Assembly: GCA_035308345.1 (NCBI GenBank)
Contig: DATGGW010000350.1
Coordinates: 1 to 7,849, forward strand
DNA: 7,849 bases
Source of the DNA: CF-113 sp035308345
GTDB lineage: Bacteria > Chloroflexota > Ktedonobacteria > Ktedonobacterales > Ktedonobacteraceae
Direction of reading: 5' to 3'
Part shown: piece by piece, positions 6,406 to 7,849 of the stretch
How positions within the stretch are numbered: the stretch's first letter is position 1
Layout of the letters: the number at the start of each line of letters is the position of its first letter
Position numbers and translations under genes: made by a program
The notes under the pieces: generated by a model
What the model saw: only the letters and a program-made list of their open reading frames with translations
The model's database searches: none
What the model was told of the DNA's origin: nothing

Positions 6406-6871
6406 AGTGGTTGAGCGCGCCCATGGGGAGACCCAGGATAAAGAGGATTGGCATAACCAGTTCCATGAAGAGGATGAAGGTTACACCCCCTACCAGGGCC
6501 ATGATGCCGACCGTTCGCCAGTACGAACGGTTAGCCACCTCTCGTGAGTAACCGCCATAGGCGGGACGGACGATAATGTAGCTGGCGATCAGTACAATAG
6601 CCACAGAGACAAGCCCCAGAACCGGCGTCCAGCCAAGCCCGAAGAACATTCCGTTGCCCGCCGCGAAGTAAGCGCTGCCGACACCCAGGCCGGTAAAGAT
6701 TGCGGGCACAACGCCAATGCTACAGCATGTGACCGGCAGCCAACCGGCGAGGAACCCTATGGACATGAGCGCTCCACGATTGACACAATACCCCTCCTGC
6801 ACGCCAGTTTGAGGGGCTGGTTGGGCCTGCGGCTGCGGCTGCATCTGGGCGCTTCTTATAGTTTCGTCCAT
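6404..6871 (-). CDS. MerT-like membrane protein with Cys-Cys motif
   Basis: The 155-residue protein has a Gln/Pro-rich N-terminal tail (about 9-22) and roughly four membrane segments (about 34-50, 51-70, 82-102 and 118-147). The stretch WLPVTCCSIGVVPAIFTGLGVGSAYF (44-69) resembles the first membrane region of MerT. In MerT a vicinal Cys-Cys accepts Hg(II) and is followed by a Gly/Pro- and Leu-rich helix with LG-G-A. Here the pair is C49-C50. MerT itself is about 116 residues with three helices, so this is a longer relative and the metal is unproven. AAGGAG lies 7 bases before ATG 6871. The upstream gene stops only 17 bases away, so the two are surely co-transcribed. Its CC pair matches the Cys-TGA site of that neighbour. 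Confidence 0.75.
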   Translation of the reverse strand: MDETIRSAQMQPQPQAQPAPQTGVQEGYCVNRGALMSIGFLAGWLPVTCCSIGVVPAIFTGLGVGSAYFAAGNGMFFGLGWTPVLGLVSVAIVLIASYIIVRPAYGGYSREVANRSYWRTVGIMALVGGVTFILFMELVMPILFILGLPMGALNH

Positions 6872-6888
6872 ATTCGATCTCCTTTCCC

Positions 6889-7323
6889 TTAGAAGCCCTT
6901 CACGTGGAGGTTGTGAAGGATAGCATCTATAATTGGCACAAGCAGAATGAACGATATCAAGTACGTTCCCACAGCCCAGCCGGCAGTACGCATCAATCTC
7001 CGTCCAAACAGACGCTTAAAGGCGTCCTGCGACATATGAGGACGGAAACGCCTCACCGAGAGGTAAGTAAAACCGAGGAGAATTGCTACACTGAGCAACA
7101 GTCCAAATAACGCTAAAAATTGAAAGTTGAGGTAACTACCGAATCCACCGAGGAACCCTGACAGGGATCCAGCGCTCGCTCCCAGCAGTCCGAGAGTGAC
7201 AGCGCTCGTTCCTCAGCAGCCTGTCGAGATAAGTCCTGCAACAATTCCGGTGACGGCTCGCGATTTCGTTGAGCCTTCTGACATTTCAGGATAATTCGTA
7301 ATCTTTTCAGCCGTTTCAGCCAT
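6889..7323 (-). CDS. Candidate selenoprotein: MerT-like membrane protein with Cys-Sec (TGA) pair
   Basis: From ATG 7321-7323, with AAAGG 8 bases upstream, the frame is open for 144 codons except one TGA at 7213-7215 (residue 37), directly after Cys36 (TGC). Translated through, the region reads GIVAGLISTGC-U-GTSAV, then TLGLLGASAGSLSGFLGG. A membrane helix at about 68-90, a basic loop (RRFRPHMSQDAFKRLFGRR, 91-109) and a last helix at about 114-135 follow. The neighbour at 6404-6871 has Cys-Cys at the same point of a similar segment. A hairpin after the TGA has SECIS-like geometry. About 107 membrane-protein-like codons continue past the TGA with no other lesion. A nonsense mutation or base-call error in an ordinary Cys-Cys protein is the alternative; the selenoprotein reading is inference. 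If TGA is stop, the product is a 36-residue stub. Confidence 0.68.
7171..7206 (-). promoter_or_regulatory. Candidate bacterial SECIS hairpin after the in-frame TGA
   Basis: Counting bases after the TGA on the minus strand, a lower stem AGCGCT (7-12, plus coordinates 7201-7206) pairs with AGCGCT (37-42, 7171-7176). An upper stem CUCUC (17-21) pairs with GGGAG (30-34), including one G-U pair. The apical loop GGACUGCU (22-29, 7184-7191) begins with GG. In E. coli fdhF the GG-starting loop lies about 19-23 bases after the UGA, so the placement is close. The two stems are separated by an asymmetric internal loop (GUCA/CG). Confidence 0.5.
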
Positions 7324-7392
7324 TATTACTGCCTTTCTTGAGAACTAGCCACTTCGCGACATAAGTAGTGTTGACGATTCAAATAACTGACC

Positions 7393-7428
7393 GCTTTACG
7401 CTTTACAAAATTACCAGGACCGTGGTAA
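7393..7428 (-). promoter_or_regulatory. Hairpin and tandem heptamer between the 88-aa gene and the TGA gene
   Basis: The 135-base gap holds an inverted repeat, TTACCA (7411-7416) with TGGTAA (7423-7428), enclosing a 6-base loop. On the minus strand it is followed by TTTTG, so it could be a weak terminator or attenuator after the 88-residue gene. Directly downstream is a tandem heptamer, GCTTTAC twice (7393-7406). No convincing -35/-10 pair for the TGA gene was found, so read-through from the upstream gene is possible. Confidence 0.35.
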
Positions 7429-7458
7429 AGGCGAAATTTTTCGACAATGCTAGTGGAG

Positions 7459-7725
7459 CTAACGGCTTACATTGATCTGCCCTCTGAAGATGTTGTAGAC
7501 ACCGATCAGAATAATCGCCACCCCTGGTAAGAAGTTGAAGAACACCATGGCCCGGTTAACCACGACGGTGTTAGTTATCATAGCCGAACCCATGTGCATC
7601 ATATTTGTACCTGTCATAACCGGTGGAGTGAGGTACAGATGGATGGCGGGGCCCGTGAACGGGGCCAGGAATATCCAGAGGCCCAACACAAATAGAACGA
7701 TCCCAAGCACTCGAACGCGCAGCAT
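7459..7725 (-). CDS. Small two-TM membrane protein with Met/His-rich loop, hypothetical
   Basis: The 88-residue protein has two membrane helices, at about 6-22 (VLGIVLFVLGLWIFLAP) and 62-80 (FFNFLPGVAIILIGVYNIF). The connecting loop of about 35 residues contains MTGTNMMHMGSAM (37-49), with five methionines and one histidine in 13 residues. The basic N-terminus (RVR) and C-terminus (RGQINVSR) suggest both ends are cytoplasmic, which puts the Met/His cluster outside. Such clusters can bind copper(I) or other soft metals; this is inference. AGGAGG lies 8 bases before ATG 7725, a very strong ribosome binding site. The gene heads the minus-strand cluster with the two MerT-like genes, the first of which begins 135 bases downstream. 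I recognise no named family. Confidence 0.72.
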   Translation of the reverse strand: MLRVRVLGIVLFVLGLWIFLAPFTGPAIHLYLTPPVMTGTNMMHMGSAMITNTVVVNRAMVFFNFLPGVAIILIGVYNIFRGQINVSR

Positions 7726-7773
7726 CCCTTTCTCCTCCTAATCTCTACAATTAGATCATCCTTTTGAGGTAAG

Positions 7774-7817
7774 AGAGAAAAACCTTCTCTATAATGGAAA
7801 ATGTAGCATATGTAGCA
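7774..7817 (-). promoter_or_regulatory. Promoter and operator-like repeats upstream of the membrane cluster
   Basis: On the minus strand a -10-like TATAGA (7788-7793) precedes the cluster by about 60 bases. At the -35 position sits an exact 8-base direct repeat, ATGTAGCA at 7801-7808 and 7810-7817 (period 9), instead of a good -35 box. A perfect inverted repeat AGAGAA/TTCTCT (7774-7779 and 7785-7790) overlaps the -10 and start site. A poor -35 with direct repeats over it suggests an activator-dependent or repressed, inducible promoter. Confidence 0.4.
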
Positions 7818-7849
7818 CAAAAACGCAAGGAAAATCAGACCCTTGACAA

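Noticed and set aside
6889..7098. A separate 69-residue membrane protein starting at 7098
   Set aside because: Its start would be TTG in the middle of a hydrophobic helix with no SD. The same frame continues upstream through a TGA to a well-placed ATG at 7323, so it is the distal part of that gene.
1..7849. CRISPR array, tRNA or rRNA genes
   Set aside because: No regularly spaced repeats of CRISPR length were seen, and no tRNA cloverleaf or rRNA segment was recognised on either strand.
7841..7849. A plus-strand TTGACA at the right edge as a promoter
   Set aside because: The window ends before any -10 region could be examined, so it cannot be supported.

Overview
This is 7.85 kb of bacterial chromosome-type sequence with moderate to high GC. 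Nearly everything is on the minus strand; one large plus-strand gene is the exception. The reconstructed transposon nuclease resembles, from memory, TnpB proteins of Ktedonobacteria (Chloroflexota). With the small membrane proteins around it, this makes a Chloroflexota host my best guess, but no marker gene in the window settles it.

Layout, left to right. (1) 38-826, minus: a CooC/MinD-type P-loop ATPase with the CxC metal-binding motif of nickel-insertion ATPases, and its promoter. (2) About 940-2641, minus: a decayed IS200/IS605-type element. It holds a tnpB pseudogene with three frameshifts, one in-frame stop and a lost catalytic aspartate. Hairpins and repeats beyond its 3' end look like the remains of the right end and guide-RNA scaffold. 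(3) 2663-2959, minus: a small protein with ribbon-helix-helix character. Its promoter region shares two sequence blocks with the tnpB promoter. (4) 3106-4410, minus: a small one-TM protein with a Gln/Tyr/Pro-rich tail, followed 27 bases later by an EamA-type transporter; these two look like an operon. (5) 4551-6371, plus: a compact two-AAA Clp/Hsp100 ATPase without N-terminal or middle domains. Its first AAA ring is degenerate, its message is probably leaderless, and a clear terminator follows. (6) 6404-7725, minus: a three-gene membrane cluster.

The most notable locus is in the last cluster. The middle gene (6889-7323) has an in-frame TGA directly after a Cys codon, where its neighbour (6404-6871) has Cys-Cys in a MerT-like first membrane region. 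Reading through the TGA gives a continuous 144-residue MerT-like membrane protein with its own ribosome binding site. Directly after the TGA the message can fold into a hairpin with GG at the start of its apical loop, at the spacing expected of a bacterial SECIS element. I read this as a candidate selenoprotein with a Cys-Sec metal-binding pair, beside its Cys-Cys paralogue and a Met/His-rich small membrane protein. Together they could form a soft-metal (mercury, copper or similar) handling cluster. No selA, selB, selC or selD lies in the window, so a plain nonsense mutation remains the main alternative.
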